Shown here piece after piece: positions 13,030 to 15,847 of a stretch of DNA of 15,847 nt (position 1 is the stretch's first letter; each line of letters opens with the position of its first letter). The position numbers and the translations under genes are program-made. The stretch is taken from the NCBI GenBank assembly GCA_002347405.1, contig DDXB01000012.1, positions 1-15,847 of the forward strand, given 5' to 3'. The DNA is from Rhodocyclaceae bacterium UBA2271 (GTDB lineage Bacteria; Pseudomonadota; Gammaproteobacteria; Burkholderiales; Rhodocyclaceae). The notes under the pieces are model-generated. The model did not search any database. It saw only the letters and a program-made list of their open reading frames with translations, and was not told the DNA's origin.

Positions 13030-14484
13030 CCCTTTCAGAAACAGCACAGATCATCAACGGCCAATACCATGCGTCGCACTACGGCCACGACACCGAATTC
13101 ACCAGCGTCGGCAGCGACTCGCGCGCGGTCATTCCGGGCATGCTGTTCGTCGCCTTGCCGGGCGAGCGTTTCGACGGCCACGACTTCGTGCGCGCCGTGT
13201 TGGCACAGGGTGCCGCCGGCGCGCTGGTGACCGTGGCCTGGGCTGCCGCCAATCCGGGCCTGCCGCTGGTCGGTGTCGCCGATACGCGTCTGGCGCTCGG
13301 GCAACTGGCCGCCCACTGGCGCAGCCGCTTTCATCTGCCCCTGCTCGGCATCACCGGCAGCAACGGCAAGACCACCGTCAAGGAAATGTGCGCGGCGATC
13401 GTACGCGCCCATTGCGGCCAGCATGCAGTGCTGGCCACGGCCGGCAACCTCAACAACGATATCGGCCTGCCGCTTACTCTGTTGAAATTGCGCAGCACCC
13501 ACCACGCCGCAGTGATCGAGATGGGCATGAACCATGCTGGCGAGATCGCCTACCTGACGCGCCTCGCGCGGCCAACGATCGCGCTGGTAAACAACGCCCA
13601 GCGCGCCCACCTTGCCGGCTTGGGCAGCGTCACCGCCGTGGCACGGGCCAAGGGCGAGATTTTCGAAGGATTGGCTGAGGACGGCATCGCAGTGATCAAC
13701 GCCGACGACCCGCACGCGGACATGTGGCGTGAAATCAATCTCGGCCGGCGCATCTCGACCTTCGGGTTCACTGCGGCAGCCGATATACGCGGCACCTGGC
13801 GTCCACAAGGATTCGGCAGCGCCCTGACGCTCGAAACGCCGCGCGGCAAGGCGACGCTCGACCTGCCGCTGCCCGGCATGCACAACGCTTACAACGCGCT
13901 GGCCGCCGCCGCCACCTGTATCGCCGCCGGGGTGCCGCTGGCACCGGTCGTTCGCGGCCTTACCGGTTATGGCGGCACCCAGGGCCGCCTGCAGCAAAAG
14001 GCCGGATATAACGGCGCCCGGGTAATCGACGACAGTTACAACGCCAATCCCGACTCGATGCGCGCCGCCATCGACGTGCTGGCAACACTCCCCGGCCGGC
14101 GGATTCTGGTCATGGGCGACATGGGCGAAGTGGGCGAGACGGCCGGCCAGATGCATGACGAGATCGGTGGCTACGCCAAGAGCCAGGGCATCGATCAGCT
14201 ACTCGCCCTCGGCGAGAAAAGCGTGGCGGCGGTACATAACTTTGATGGTGGCGGCCGGCACTTCACCAGTGTCGATGCTCTGGTCACCGCCCTGCAGCCC
14301 CTCATGGACAAGGACACAACCGTGCTGGTCAAGGGTTCGCGCTTCATGCGCATGGAACGGGTAGTGGAGCGGGTTGCGGTCGCCGGGCAAGTCGCGCCGC
14401 GGCAGCCGGCAGCCGTGGCCGCCAGCAACGACATGCCGGAGTCTGCCCCATGCCAGGGCGGCGGGCAGAAGAAAGGGGGCCAGA

Positions 14485-14495
<11 letters not shown>
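13023..14495 (+). CDS. murF: UDP-MurNAc-tripeptide:D-Ala-D-Ala ligase
   Basis: 490 residues. MurF adds D-Ala-D-Ala to complete the UDP-MurNAc pentapeptide in the cytoplasm. Motifs: GSDSRAVIPGMLFVALPGE (substrate domain), P-loop GSNGKTT (112-118), NLNNDIGLP, IEMGMNHAGEI, NADDP, and IDDSYNANPDSM with VMGDMGEVGE in the C-terminal domain. The family normally ends near VKGSRFMRMERVVE; here about 39 further residues follow (452-490), rich in Ala, Gly, Gln and Pro. This tail runs over the mraY ribosome-binding site and overlaps mraY by 11 nt, so it may be read-through into regulatory DNA rather than a domain. ATG at 13023 has GGAG about 10 nt upstream. Confidence 0.97.
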
Positions 14496-15653
<1,158 letters not shown>

Positions 15654-15654
<1 letters not shown>

Positions 15655-15847
15655 TGAACATGGCCCCCCACGCTCGTCCCACAGGGATTTCCTGCGGTCA
15701 CAAAATCAGCTCGCTGCCCCCCATGAAATCACCCGAAGCGGTGACAGGGGGGCGCATGCCGCCTTGGGGCGGCCCGGCGGCGGCATGGATGCCCCCCCAC
15801 GCTCGCAAAATCAGCTCGCTGTCCCCCACGGGGGGGCGCATGCCGCC
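15654..15847 (+). CDS. Candidate repeat-encoded ORF after mraY (cut by window end)
   Basis: An ATG at 15654 overlaps the mraY stop (TAATG) and remains open for 64 codons to the window end. It reads through repeat copies B and C in the same frame as the mini-ORF before ftsI: MNMAPHAR..., KISSLPP, TGGRMPPWGGPAAAW, then MPPHARKISSLSPTGGRMPP. Copy B is longer than copy C by an 8-codon (PTGISCGH) and a 7-codon (MKSPEAV) segment, both multiples of three. There is no Shine-Dalgarno at the ATG, so translation would depend on ribosomes leaving mraY. It may lead into murD, expected next. This could be a chance open frame in GC-rich DNA. Confidence 0.3.
15662..15787 (+). repeat. Palindromic repeat, copy B (after mraY)
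   Basis: It has the same order as copy A: GGCCCCCCACGCTCG, then AAAATCAGCTCGCTG, a C6/G6 palindrome, and a terminal hairpin of CATGCCGCC (15755-15763), loop TTGGGGCGGCCCGGC and GGCGGCATG (15779-15787), nine perfect pairs. Two extra segments distinguish it from copy C: about 24 nt after ACGCTCG and about 21 nt between the C and G runs. The second contains its own small stem TCACC/GGTGA. Confidence 0.85.
15791..15847 (+). repeat. Palindromic repeat, copy C (truncated by window)
   Basis: A tandem copy directly after copy B: GCCCCCCCACGCTCGCAAAA, TCAGCTCGCTG, a C5/G5 palindrome around AC, then the 5' arm of the terminal hairpin CATGCCGCC, where the window ends. It lacks both extra segments of copy B and agrees in length with copy A through this region. 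More copies may follow. Confidence 0.8.

Noticed and set aside
11545..13047. 500-codon minus-strand open frame opposite murE
   Set aside because: It is antisense to murE, which has intact catalytic motifs; the composition is typical of a shadow frame and no start or domain supports it.
15662..15847. CRISPR array, because of regularly repeated sequence
   Set aside because: Only two adjacent units, of unequal length, without unique spacers between constant repeats and without cas genes; it is a palindromic intergenic repeat.

Overview
The window is a GC-rich chromosomal segment from a betaproteobacterium. The protein sequences look most like Rhodocyclales or Nitrosomonadales relatives, but that placement rests on recalled family resemblance, not on a search. 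The class A RNase P RNA, the order yraN / HIRAN / gmhA-diaA / dolP / rfaE2 opposite rsmI, and the dcw (division and cell wall) cluster all fit this group.

Left part (1-2012). A bidirectional terminator at the edge closes an unseen gene. Beyond it lie a 21-codon open frame with a strong Shine-Dalgarno, a small one-helix membrane protein on the minus strand (225-458) with its own likely promoter and terminator, and a membrane-anchored TAXI-family solute-binding protein (672-2012).

Envelope block (2065-4642, minus strand). Transcribed leftward: yraN (putative nuclease-fold protein), a secreted HIRAN-domain protein, a phosphoheptose isomerase of DiaA-like type, a DolP-like dual-BON lipoprotein, and the heptose-1-phosphate nucleotidyltransferase rfaE2. 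gmhA and rfaE2 serve ADP-heptose synthesis for lipopolysaccharide; DolP serves outer-membrane integrity. Divergently, rsmI, pyrC and a short lipoprotein run rightward, followed by rnpB, which is unusually long (about 475 nt) because of extra hairpins.

dcw cluster (about 7910-15654, plus strand). A sigma70-type promoter overlaps a textbook MraZ operator (four 10-bp-spaced GTGG[G/A] boxes). Then come mraZ, rsmH, ftsL, ftsI, murE, murF and mraY, mostly joined by 4-11 nt overlaps. They make the division regulator, the 16S rRNA methyltransferase, two septal proteins and the cytoplasmic-to-lipid-I steps of peptidoglycan synthesis. murD is expected just past the right edge.

The most interesting signal is a palindromic repeat family embedded in this operon. 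Full copies fill the ftsL-ftsI gap (9675-9754) and the region after mraY (15662-15787, then a tandem copy cut by the window end); a hairpin-only relative lies between rnpB and mraZ (7660-7691). The loop, TTGGGGCGGC plus a few C/G bases, stays nearly constant while the stem arms change together and remain perfectly paired. The ftsI start codon is the last three bases of one such stem. The repeat is also open in one reading frame: a 31-codon mini-ORF overlaps the ftsL stop and the ftsI start by ATGA at both ends, and the copies after mraY are open in the same frame despite two length differences that are multiples of three. This suggests a translated, translation-coupling or translation-modulating repeat inside a core cell-division operon.
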